This document shows positions 13,001 through 22,291 of a stretch of 64,000 nt of DNA, in pieces. Location: assembly GCA_007922225.1 (NCBI GenBank), contig ML679974.1:1973105-2037104 (forward strand), written 5' to 3'. The position numbers and the translations under genes were made by a program. The first letter of the stretch is position 1; every line of letters starts with the position of its first letter. Source of the DNA: Emydura subglobosa. Taxonomy: Eukaryota > Chordata > Testudines > Chelidae. Below the pieces are notes generated by a model that worked only from the letters and a program-made list of their open reading frames with translations, did no database searches and was not told where the DNA came from.

Positions 13001-16000
13001 TGTTATTTATGAAGTCCTCTCTGCATTCTGTGAAGTTGTGAGGAAAACAAAAACACTAAACAAGAATGGCCCAAATAAAAATATTGTAAAACCTAATAAA
13101 CACTGGGGATCCCTTCCCACACACAGGCCACCCTCATGGGATGTAGAATAGATTCTCCATAGCTTGGTGCAGCTGATTGCTACCTGAGCCTTTAGCATCT
13201 TATTTGAGCCCTTGTGTCTCTTCCACGAGATGTACTTGGCTGTGGCACTTGTACTTATAACTGGCTTCACCATTAGATGCAGATGCAATAACACCTTTTC
13301 AATCTTCTGTTATCGTGGATTTGTGTGGATTGATTCCTTTGTTAATCCAGGGTAATAAAAGTTGGTTTAACGTATGGATCCTGGTATTGCCAATTCCAAG
13401 AGTTCACAGATCATGAGTCAGGCCCCCACAACTCAAGAGATCGGATTTTAAAATAATGAGATTTTAAAAAATAATAAATTTGGGGATATTTTACTTTGCC
13501 TTTTGGTTTCTGAGCCTGTAGGGTGCACTTGGACCATATTTTCAAGTTTCTCTCCACAACCATGAAGAACTCGAAACTTTTTTTTTTTTTTTTTAAACTA
13601 AAGCAGAGATTCTCAGTAATCCCATGACTTCAAGATCCAGGGCTTTCAGAAAACACCAAATATCATGAGACTCATGATAAAATTGTGGGAGATGGCAACT
13701 CTGGATCTCTGTTACTATTGTGTGACTGGGATATTTGCAGGAACTCTCTAATTCCACAAATACAAACAGGGTTCAAGAGAAGCAAGTTCCAGCATGTGTG
13801 GCTGGACCTGCTGTATTTTCTCCCATGGGGGGTACATCTCTCCTCTACTTTCTATTCTCAAATGCTGGTACTAATGGGACTACCCTTAAGTGGCCTATAT
13901 AACTGAATTTGTTTTGTAAGGCCCTGATGTTTCCTCTATTCATTCAAACATTTGCTCGCTTGTCACTAGCTCCTCTGCACCAGCCATTGATAGTGTGGTT
14001 GAGTTAGAGCTGTAAGGTTCTCTCCAGTAAAGCAAACCACTAATTAATGGATTCTACCAAACAGCAACAGTGTTTTTCCTCCATCAAACCACACTCCTCG
14101 CCTCATGGCTTGGAGTTCAGAGAGCAGGATATTTCCTCCTCCACATGTTTTCATGTTCAGTTGTCCTCTTTGTGTGTTGCTTGTTAGATTACTCTTATCT
14201 CTCTAAACAGTGTCTCCCATGTTTCACAGACAGAACGTGCACTTGGCAGTTCATGCTGAGAACTTCAAGTCCGAAATCGTCAGCGTGAAAGAGATGAGAG
14301 ACATATGGTCCTGGATCCCAGAGCGCTTTGCACTTTGCCAGCCCCTATTGCTTTTCACCACCTTGGAACATGGCTGCAGCTTGAACAGGTAATATCTTCT
14401 TTCCCTGCTGTACATGTAGAAAAGAACAGCCACCTAATGCTAACTGGGTACAGAAATCCTCATCCAAAGCATGGCCCAATAAAAATATGCATCCAAAGGA
14501 TATTATGGGAGTGACAGATTGCAAATGCCAGGGAAGTCTGAATATCTCCTCCCCCATCTCAGCTACAGTTACCACAAGGATAGCTTCCAAAATTAGAAGC
14601 TAAGGTCCTGCCTCGATATGGTGTGTCCACATCTTTCCTAAAGCTCGGTGCCCAGAATTGGACACAGTACTCCAGCTGAGGCCTCATCACTGCCAAGAAG
14701 AGTGGAACAATTACCTCCCATGTCTCTTACTATACTCCTGTTAATACACCCCAAAATATTAGACTTTTTTCCAACTGCATCAAATTGTTGGCTCATATTC
14801 AGTTTGTGATCCACTATAACCCCCAGATCGTTTTCAGCAGTACTGCTGCCTAGCCAGTTATTTCCCCATTCTGTAGTTGTACATTTGATTTTTTTCCTTC
14901 CTAAGAGCAGTACTTTGTCCTTGTCGTTATTGAATTTCATCATGCTGATTTCAGATCAGTTCTCCAATATCTCAAGGTGGTTTTGAATTCCAATCCTATC
15001 CTCCAATGTACTTCCCACCCCTCCCAGCTTGGTGTCATCTGCAAATTTTATAAACCTCCTCTCCACTTCACTATCCATGAAAATATGTAAATCACACTAA
15101 GCTTGTTACTCTCAAAGCTCTTACAGTGCTGGAGAGTGTCAGGGTCCTTATCAGTAAGTCTCCTAGAAGTTGCTGAGCTATTTAAAAAAAAAAAAAAAAA
15201 GTGACTGGTTCTGATCTTTCACCACAGTTTAACAGATGCTAAAGGTGATTCCAACAACTCATGCAGTGAGATAGCAATTAAGGGGTGAAAGAGTACAGTT
15301 GTATGTCTGAAGTAGAGTGTCTAAGACTTGTCTTAACCCAGGAGTTGAGCCCCAATCTGCTAGTCCTTTCAGAGAGTGCTCACGCTGGCTTTCTGACAGC
15401 TTTGTCTTTCACATGATGATAATAAGTAGAGGTTGCCTGTTACTACTCTTGGAAGGAAGATGGCAAAGGATAAGATGCAAAAGGAAAGAGGCACTTAAAA
15501 ACACCCAGGATGAGACTGGCAGGAAGAGTGTAGCAGCGGCAGGTTAGTTTTTTTGGGGGGGAGCTATCATGGATTTTAAAAAATCCAGGTATGTGGTTTA
15601 AAAAAAATCCTGATTGCTTTCTATGTTGAGGTGACTGGCTCTGTGGATGTAGGGAAGGCGGTGGATGTGATATACCTTGACTTTAGCAAAGCTTTTGATA
15701 CTGTCTCTCACAGTATTCTTATCAGCAAATTAAAGAAGTATGGGTTGGATGAATGGACTATAAAATGGACAGAGAACTGACTAGAGCATAGGGCTCAACG
15801 AGTAGTGATTAATGGCTCCATGTCTAGCTGGCAACCGGTCACAAGCGGAGTGCCCCAGGGGTCAGTCCTGGGGCCGGTTTTGTTCAACATCTTTATTAAT
15901 GATCTGGAGGATGGTGTAGATTGCACCCTCAGCAAGTTTGCGGATGAAACTAAGCTGTGGGGAGTGGTAGATAGGATACAGAGTGACCTAAACAAACTGG

Positions 16001-19000
16001 AGGATTAGGCCAAAAGAAACCTAATGAGGTTCAACAAAGAAAAGTGCAGAGTCCTCCACTTAGGAAGGAAGAATCCCATGCACAGCTATAGACTGGGGAC
16101 TGACGAGCTAGGCAGCAGCCCTGCAGAAAAGGACCTGGGGGTAACAGTGGATAAAAAGCTGGATATGAGTCAGCAGTGTGCCCTGGTTGTCAAGAAGGCT
16201 AATAGCATATTGGACTGCATTAGGAGGGGCATTACCAGCAGGTCACGGGAAGTGATTATTCCCCTCTATTCGGCATTGGTGAGGCCGCATTTAGAATATT
16301 GTGTCCAGTTTGGGCCCCCCATTATAAAAAGGATGTGGACAAGTTGGAGGGAGTACAGCGGAGGGCAACAAAAATGATTAGGGGGCTGGAGCACAGGACT
16401 TATGAGGAGAGGCTGAGGGAACTGGGCTTTTTTAGTCTGCAAAAGAGAAGAATGAGGGGGGATTTGATAGCGGCCTTTAACTACCTGAAAGGGGGTTCCA
16501 GGGAGGATGGGGCTAGGCTGTTCTCGGTGGTGGCAGATGACAGAACAAGGAGCAACGGTCTCAAGTTGCAGGGCGGGAGGTCTAGGTTGGACATTAGGAA
16601 AAAGTTTTTCACTAGGAGGGTGGTGAAGCACTGGAATGGGTTACTTATTGAGATGGTGGAATCTCCATCTTTAGAGGTTTTTAAGCTGAGGCTTGACAAA
16701 GCCCTGGCTGGGATGATATAGCTGAGGTTAGTCCTGCTTTGAGCAGGGGGTTAGACTAGATGACCTCCTGAGGTCCCTTCCAACTCTAATATTCTATGAA
16801 AATAAAAATAGGCTGGCAAAAGCAGCTTTCCCCAGCTCTCCTGTGAAGTTGCTTTTATCCCTGACGTGTTAAAATGCTCCTGCCTAAAAACTAACAGTCA
16901 AAATATGTCAAAGTCTTGCTATGTCCCCAAGACAAGTTAATCTGTTACAGCAATAACTTAGCACCAGGTGAAAGGATCAGCTGAAGGATAATGTCTGTGT
17001 TTACAGAAATAACAAATAAATGAGATGGGAGGTGAAGCTACCAAGAGTATATTACTGAGAGAAAGAAACAGATAAGAGAGTTTCTTCCTTTTCTGCCCCA
17101 GCACAGAGTGCCTGTGAGTGTGACACCAGATCAGTGAGAGGAATGAGCCTCAGCATTTGCCTGTGGAGGCAGAAAGCTCTTAATGCACCATGACACCAAC
17201 ACACAGAGCCTGATTCTCTACTGTCTGGTACCTTGTGGAGCCATTTACCTCTGTGCCAAGTGGTTGTAAAGTGATGCTGTTCCGATTTGGTCATGGCTTA
17301 CCGCCATTCTGCCCAGGTAACTCAGCAGCTAAGTGCAAGGCATTGGAGAATCAAGCCCCTAATCTTTTTCAAAGCTTGCTGCTATCCTCTGCCTTGTACT
17401 GTTGGAGAGAGGCATTTGCAGTGATACAGTCGGCTCCCAGCAATCATTGTTCCTCATGCCAGCAAGCAAATCTTAGGTTGGAGAAGCAGTAGGGGCACTG
17501 GAGATAACATACAACAGTTAATGTAAGCAGTGGGATGTTTGCATCTCTTCATATACCAGGTTCTATTCACACAACGAAGGACATGAACCAACTCTCCTCC
17601 TGATCAAGACAACAGCCAAAGAGGTAAGTGGGGTAAAAGGTAACTCAGCAAATGGTACTGCCACATACCACTGGGTTCCCTGAAACCCATCCTGTCATGC
17701 AGATCAGTTTATCATACAAGGGAGAAGGAGACGGTGTAGAAATGCATTTCTTACGGTAACATGCTTTAGACTTAGGTACTCTGTGTTGTTCACTAGCCAT
17801 GGGGCACCTCCTGTGAGCATTGTATCCGGCTAAATACTTTAACCTGGGTCCAGGACTGGCATCCCCTTTGTTGTAGTCCATATGTAATCGTGCCACAGTG
17901 GTACCAGATTGCAATAACGTCCACAGAGCCCTTATTATGTAAATGCCCTGTTTGTTAGGATGAAAACTGAAGTGAGAGTCTGGGGGATTGTGCTGAACTG
18001 AACATTTGTGATCCAGAGAAATCCATTTTCATTTTGCTCACGGATAACCAGGTTCAGTAGCAGTGCTCGAAAGGGAAAGCACTATTGGATTTTCTATTAT
18101 ACAAAAAAAATTAGAGTGCTGATCTCCTGATTGTGATAAACCCAGAGTGCACAATAGCAGGGAAGTTTCATGGAGCTCTGAGATGAGCCACTGCACCCGA
18201 GTAGAGGTCATCTGGTGACAGAGAGTGAGGGCCTGCAGCTAAGTACTGTGTGGCTTTTAAATTCCCATTCCACTATTCAGCTCCTGCTGCAGCTGGTGGG
18301 CTTCTCACTCTGTGTAGATCCTTGCAGGATGGTTACACCAACTCGTGCAGCAGTGGAGGCCTCGTTGCTCACATTGCAGCCTGCAGGGGTCAGTTTGCAT
18401 GCATGGAAATAAAAACAGGATTTGGCCCATTATTTCTACCCCTCAGACCACAGTGACTGGGTAAGTGACTGATATGGTGTCCATGATATCCAGTGCATCT
18501 GCTTCATAAATTTTATTTGCCTCTTGGCCTATGGAGTGCTATTAACTCTAGCTGTGCAGGTTCTGCTGTCCTCTGCATGTCGTGTCACCCCTTAGAAAAT
18601 AAGGAAGAATAGAGAGGAAGGGGGAAAATGTGTATAGTCTAAAAGGACACTAGCTGTTTTCTGTTTTTCACTTTCCTTTGTTTATAATTGCACTTTAGAA
18701 GCTTGAAAAAATAATGTATTGATTTCCACACTCCCCCTCAGAGATTGTACTGGTTTTTTCTTCGCTTTTAATGGAGCAAATTCCACTATCGAGCCATCTT
18801 TTTGTTACCTCCTATATAAGCCTTATTAGCCTTTTTTATGCTAGCAAAACTACTCCCTGCTAACAGGTGTCAGCAGTGGGAGAAGCTCTGCTGGTGCTGG
18901 AGGAGGTTTAACTGCAAGCATAACTAGCACGAACTGTGCTGAATGTGTGAAACCATGTTTTCTGAAGGAGTCCAGAGTGGTGTTTGTCCTGCGCTACCCT

Positions 19001-22000
19001 AGCAGTTAAATTGGGTTCAGCACCAATTCATCTGCACCTGTCCCTGAGGCCCATTGGTGCTTGTGTGGACGAGATTGTTGAAGACCGCAGAAATGCTTGT
19101 AGTTCTCTTGGATTATTGCCTGTTACAGCCAACAGTGTTCATAAGCTCTGATATGAGTGTCGATGCTTTTGGTGCCAAAACAAGGAAGTGGCTATTTGGC
19201 TTCCACAGTTTTATTTTCTTACAAATAGATCTACCTATAATGCTTCTATCCGTGATACTTATGACTCCTCCCTCCCACCCCCCCAATAGCCGTAGTATCT
19301 GAGCACATCACAATCTTTAATATATTTCTCCACACAACGCCCCTGTGAGGCAGGCAGTGCTGTTATCCCCGTTTTACAGATGGGGAACTGGGGTACAGAG
19401 TCTAGTGACTTGCCCAAGGTCACACAGGAAATCTGTGGCAGAGCAGGGAATTAATTGACCTTGTTCTCCAGAGTCTCAGGCTAGCACTCTAACCACCTCT
19501 TGGAACTGGGGGATGTAAAATAGTTTTAAAAATTTAGACTCTTCAGGCAATTCCCTAGCTGATCAGAATCTAGATCTAGCTTTAGGCCTAAATTACTCAT
19601 GCCCTCTTAATCCACTGATCTTTAGACTTTCAACCTTAAAGCTGGAGTTGTGGGCTTCAAAACCTGTCGGTGTCAGTGAATTTAAAATACTCTGTTTCTT
19701 TTTAGTAGTAACTGGTGAAAAGCTCCCTGACCTTGCCCTTTGTTCTAGGTTTGTGGCGCTTATTTGTCAACTGACTGGACTGAGCGCAGGCGAGGAGGGA
19801 ATAAACTGAGTTTCTTTGGGACAGGGGAGTGCTTTGTGTTCAGGGTAAGTAGCGATCGCAGCCCTGCCTTGGTATTTAATGGAGATGACTTGATTTTAAC
19901 AGCTAATCACTCACTCCCCTTTTCCATTTAGAGTGGAATACATGGGCTTCTGCTCCAGCCCAGGCCCTTCTGCCTTAAAGACTATGCACTCCTTTCTGAA
20001 AGGCTGTGGGAGGAGATTTCTTAGTCAAGTGTATGGGAAGGGCCTTTCTCCCGAGTACAGAATGATTCTCCCAAGACCTGGGCATGAACACATGCCCATT
20101 GTAGTAAGGTAATTCAGAAACCACCACGTATTGCCAACTCTTATTCTCACCCCTCTCCAAGGCAGGGGTCTTTCTGGCTCCATTCCTGTCCATTAAGCCA
20201 AGTGGCACTGGCAGTGTCTGAGCAGCTCCAGGGCTACTTTGTGTTCTGATCTCTCAGCGTAATGGGTGCTCACCAGATAATTCCTGGCTGTCATCTCTTC
20301 TCCTCTTGCCTAGCTGCAGCCAGAAGTGGAACGCTATGAGTGGGTGATAATCAAGCACCCTGAACTGGCCACGACTGTTTCCGAGCCAGGGGCTAAGTCC
20401 ACGCAGGTTTCCAGCGTCCTGTCCTCCAGCAGCATCCCCTCAGACTCCTCAGATCGGCTCTCCCCCTTCCTAGCCGCTCGGCACTTCAACTTGCCGTCCA
20501 AAACCGCTTCCATGTTCATGGCTGGCAGCAACGAGTGCATTATCATCGGTAAGTCAGTGCAGGATCCGTGCCGTTGTCCAGCCAGCTCTCCCTGCCTATC
20601 ACAGCCACTATTTGTAGCATTTATGCCATTTCTACTGTAGCTAGAGTGAGAAAAGTGACTGTGAAAACACACCCTGCTCTGCCAAATTTTGTATCAAAAC
20701 TTGGCTATCTCACTTCTAAAGTAAAAATGTTTGTAAGGACCGGATGCTGCAAGCCCAGCCCAGGCATCAGAGCACAGCTCCAGCTACGTTCTGCTGCACA
20801 TGTGATCGCGAAGAATTCTGGAATACGAACAGCTGGCAATGAGGTGGTGTTGAGGCATGAAGTGAACTGTGCATGCAGCTTGCTCCGCTGCAACTGTAAT
20901 GGGTCTTCCGTGCTGCTAGCTGTGGCAAAAGCCACCCTATTAGCTAATTAATTAGTCTGTTCTGATTGGAAATGGAGGCAACAGTTATGTACAGAGAAGT
21001 TTGCCCCAAAAGAGTTTTTCTGACAGCCACAGTTTTTTAAAGCATATCTACTGAAGTCTGATAACAGGGTTGGAAGAGACTTGCTTTGAGGGCATCTAGT
21101 CCAATGGTTACCAGATCAAGACTACAGCTGTAACTTCTAGTCCCTACTGATTCCTATTTAATAATGTGCACTGTAGCCCACAGTGGGCTGGGCTGCTCCA
21201 AACCCAACCAGCTCACACCACCACATGAGTTCAGTTGGAAGCTAGAGAGCACATGACCACTGGAGACCAGTGATGGTGGTGTATCTTAACTCCTCACAGA
21301 GCTGTTATTAAGGGAGGCGATACCAGTCACACAAGCCTGATGCACTAGGATGGATACATGGGAGTTACTGCCTAGTCCAATCTCTGACATGAAACAGGAT
21401 TTCCACTGCACTGACCCTTCGAGTATGTTATGAGTTCTATCTAACTTCCTTTCCTGTGCGACTGCTCTTCAGACAACACCCTTTCATTTTGTTTTGATGG
21501 GAGTCTTTGTCATCTCCCTCCCAACAAGTGTGTTCATTTATCTAAATGAATTTCACTGAATTTCTTGTCCCTCTACGATCTGTGGACTATTCTGTCATTC
21601 TGGTCTCTCATAGATGTGATCAACATGCAGTATACTTTGGAATACCTTTTACAATGATCTAGAGGATCGTACCAGTCCCAGTGCTGTCCCTTTTTGGTAC
21701 CCTGTTTTGTCCCTCTCCCCAGTTTGATATTGCTCAGTAAGTTATCTGAGGGTTTCCATCTTGATTTGTCACTTGTTCTATTTCTGTTGTTGTTTTATTT
21801 AATTGAGGTTTAAAGAACCTGGATCCTCCTTTTTTAAAATCATGAAAAACAAAAAAATCAATGAAGGCAAGAGGTGTGGAGCCAGTCTGTCTGGGTTGTC
21901 TTCCATGAAATTAGCAAAACGATCACTTGTAGTTCTGCTAGCTTCATTAGAATCCATGCATACAAGCATGTGTCCCTTGTTCTAAAAGACAGCAGTTGAA

Positions 22001-22291
22001 CGTCATGGTGGGTCTTCTATATTCCAGCTGCCCCTAGAGGTAAAGGCAATCAAACTCCTTCTCTGTGTAGCTGTACATTTCACATCCTGAGAAATGCAAA
22101 AGCAATGTAACATTTGTGTTCTTCCTCTCCCTGCAGGAGGTGGTGATGGCCAGGCCCTCTACCTTGATGCAGACCTGAACCATGGGAGAACCAGCCATTG
22201 CAATACTTTCAATAATCAGCCACTTTGCTCTGAAAACTTCCAGATCTCTGCCATGGAGGTGTGGGGCTTCAAGGACACTATGAATGTCTGA
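6060..22291 (+). CDS. TBC1D24: TBC1D24, TBC and TLDc domain protein, complete spliced coding region
   Basis: Seven coding exons: 6060-7018, 9674-9691, 14230-14388, 17560-17623, 19749-19844, 20314-20548 and 22137-22291. All introns are GT-AG and phases match, giving 561 residues (555 without the 18-nt exon), close to the mammalian isoforms of 559 and 553. Residues about 35-260 form the TBC-like domain; about 340-560 form the TLDc domain. Known role of the family: an ARF6- and phosphoinositide-binding regulator of synaptic vesicle and membrane trafficking, required in neurons and inner ear; human mutations cause epilepsy, deafness and DOORS syndrome. Lys34, Arg38 and Arg240 match the cationic phosphoinositide pocket (human K36, R40, R242). 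The ATG has G at -3 and +4. The assignment rests on unbroken similarity through every exon, for example [14 protein letters not shown] and [10 protein letters not shown]. Confidence 0.97.
7019..9673 (+). other. TBC1D24 intron before the microexon
   Basis: Starts gtgaga and ends tttgcag. It is moderately AT-rich with scattered short T or A runs. I see no coding exon, no clear LINE or SINE, and no hairpin. The last 100 bases are rich in C and T runs (ttttttttatgtctttctcc near 9600), as is usual upstream of regulated microexons. Confidence 0.6.
9674..9691 (+). CDS. TBC1D24: TBC1D24 18-nt alternative microexon
   Basis: The sequence is tgtttcatctcctaaaag, preceded by a C/T-rich tract and tttgcag and followed by gtaggt. 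It is phase-compatible on both sides (two bases of a codon before, one after), so inclusion adds six residues, S-V-S-S-P-K, between the TBC and TLDc regions. Mammalian TBC1D24 has an 18-nt exon at the same junction encoding a similar Ser/Lys segment, included mainly in neurons. Length, frame, place and residues all agree. Confidence 0.85.
10070..10155 (+). repeat. SINE 3' tail
   Basis: The stretch with tgtacagcacctagcacagt, then ggttctgaatcg and actataaataataa matches the tail shared by the better preserved SINE at 41545-41830, which has gcatagcacctagcacaat. The head is not visible here. Confidence 0.45.
12440..12665 (+). repeat. MIR-like tRNA-derived SINE
   Basis: Shows the MIR block order: a diverged tRNA-like head around gtggactgggacttg, tttgtgaccttggtcaaatc, ctgtgcctcagtccccta, tctgtagaatggacataa, and a tail with gcaaggagaaagcccatta. 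Sense orientation within the TBC1D24 intron. Confidence 0.6.
13384..13700. repeat. Unclassified reptile repeat with imperfect inverted ends
   Basis: Left side ggtattgccaattccaag with cagatcatgagtcagg; the right side gagactcatgataaaatt ending in ggcaactct reads as its imperfect reverse complement. It includes a 17-T run at 13578-13594. Similar tgccaactct...atgagtctcatg sequences are familiar from reptile repeats. Class and exact borders are uncertain. Confidence 0.4.
14230..14388 (+). CDS. TBC1D24: TBC1D24 coding exon, start of TLDc domain
   Basis: The acceptor is tgtttcacag at 14229 and the donor is CAG|gtaata at 14389. It encodes residues 326-378 from the split Arg codon: [17 protein letters not shown], then [20 protein letters not shown]. 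It begins and ends in the same split-codon phase, so it joins either the microexon or the first coding exon. Confidence 0.96.
14605..15090 (-). mobile_element. CR1 LINE fragment, antisense
   Basis: Minus-strand translation contains [16 protein letters not shown] and [20 protein letters not shown], the same reverse transcriptase C-terminal segment as in the sense CR1 copies of this window (for example [15 protein letters not shown]). It is 5' truncated and decayed, with frameshifts. The + strand hallmark is cccagaattggacacagtac. Confidence 0.85.
15627..16802 (+). mobile_element. CR1 LINE, 5'-truncated, sense to TBC1D24
   Basis: It begins inside the reverse transcriptase at [14 protein letters not shown] and continues through [15 protein letters not shown] and the active-site region, here FADE instead of FADD, to [20 protein letters not shown]. 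It ends with the CR1 3' UTR gatgacctcctgaggtccct and an attctatg terminus. In-frame stops (for example after DRELTRA-type sequence near 15778 and at 16006) and frame changes make it dead. CR1 elements insert without regular target duplications and are usually 5' truncated, as here. Confidence 0.95.
17560..17623 (+). CDS. TBC1D24: TBC1D24 coding exon, TLDc domain
   Basis: A 64-nt exon with acceptor atataccag at 17559 and donor GAG|gtaagt at 17624. It completes the split Arg codon and reads [20 protein letters not shown] then E. The [13 protein letters not shown] core is the conserved TLDc strand; SHN replaces the FQC found at this place in mammals. It is too short to stand out as an ORF and was found by phase and motif. 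Confidence 0.95.
17624..19748 (+). other. TBC1D24 intron
   Basis: Starts gtaagt and ends gttctag. It holds an antisense MIR-like SINE at about 19300-19512. The rest contains no exon or repeat that I can name. Confidence 0.6.
19300..19512 (-). repeat. MIR-like SINE, antisense
   Basis: The + strand shows the reverse-complement MIR order: ccccgttttacagatgggga, gacttgcccaaggtcacaca, tggcagagcagggaatta and ctagcactctaaccacct. The last block corresponds to the tRNA-like promoter head. It lies about 240 bases upstream of the 19749 exon. Confidence 0.75.
19749..19844 (+). CDS. TBC1D24: TBC1D24 coding exon, TLDc core
   Basis: A 96-nt, phase 0-0 exon (32 codons) with acceptor ttgttctag at 19748 and donor AGG|gtaagt at 19845. 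It reads [14 protein letters not shown], then a Gly-rich turn, then [11 protein letters not shown]. The Gly-Thr-Gly-Glu-Cys-Phe-Val-Phe stretch is the signature of TLDc domains. Confidence 0.96.
20314..20548 (+). CDS. TBC1D24: TBC1D24 coding exon, TLDc with Ser-rich loop
   Basis: A 235-nt exon with acceptor ttgcctag at 20313 and donor ATCG|gtaagt-type at 20549. It reads [18 protein letters not shown], then a Thr/Ser-rich insertion (about residues 451-477), then [18 protein letters not shown] and [12 protein letters not shown]. The conserved blocks flank a fast-evolving loop, which in mammals is also variable and Pro/Ser-rich. Confidence 0.96.
20549..22136 (+). other. Last TBC1D24 intron
   Basis: Starts gtaagt and ends ccctgcag. 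The middle has CR1-like remains: ggttggaagagacttgcttt near 21068 and, at about 21600-21790, an antisense-looking piece with cagtttgatattgctcagta. An open frame running from the 20314 exon into this intron is fortuitous. Confidence 0.55.
21600..21790 (-). mobile_element. Possible old CR1 fragment, antisense
   Basis: The order cagtcccagtgctgtccctt, ttggtaccctgttttg, ccccagtttgatattgctca resembles antisense CR1 sequence in sauropsid genomes. Strongly diverged; borders and strand are tentative. Confidence 0.35.
22137..22291 (+). CDS. TBC1D24: TBC1D24 last coding exon
   Basis: The acceptor is tctccctgcag at 22136. It completes a split Gly codon and reads [20 protein letters not shown], then [10 protein letters not shown] and [10 protein letters not shown], with TGA at 22289-22291. 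The final Trp-Gly-Phe block is the conserved C-terminal end of TLDc domains. Confidence 0.96.

Larger units (their letters stand above)
9692..14229 (+). other. TBC1D24 intron after the microexon
   Basis: Starts gtaggt and ends ttcacag. It contains a SINE tail (about 10070-10155), a MIR-like SINE (about 12440-12665), an unclassified repeat (about 13384-13700) and a 17-T run (13578-13594). No additional exon compatible in phase was noticed. Confidence 0.6.
14389..17559 (+). other. TBC1D24 intron carrying two CR1 fragments
   Basis: Starts gtaata and ends ataccag. More than half is CR1: an antisense piece (about 14605-15090) and a sense piece (about 15627-16802), separated by about 540 bases that include a 17-A run (15184-15200). 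The remaining 750 bases before the next exon show nothing specific. Confidence 0.65.

Noticed and set aside
20568..20951. 127-codon open frame in the last TBC1D24 intron region
   Set aside because: It is intronic, in a different frame from the exon, and has no known domain.
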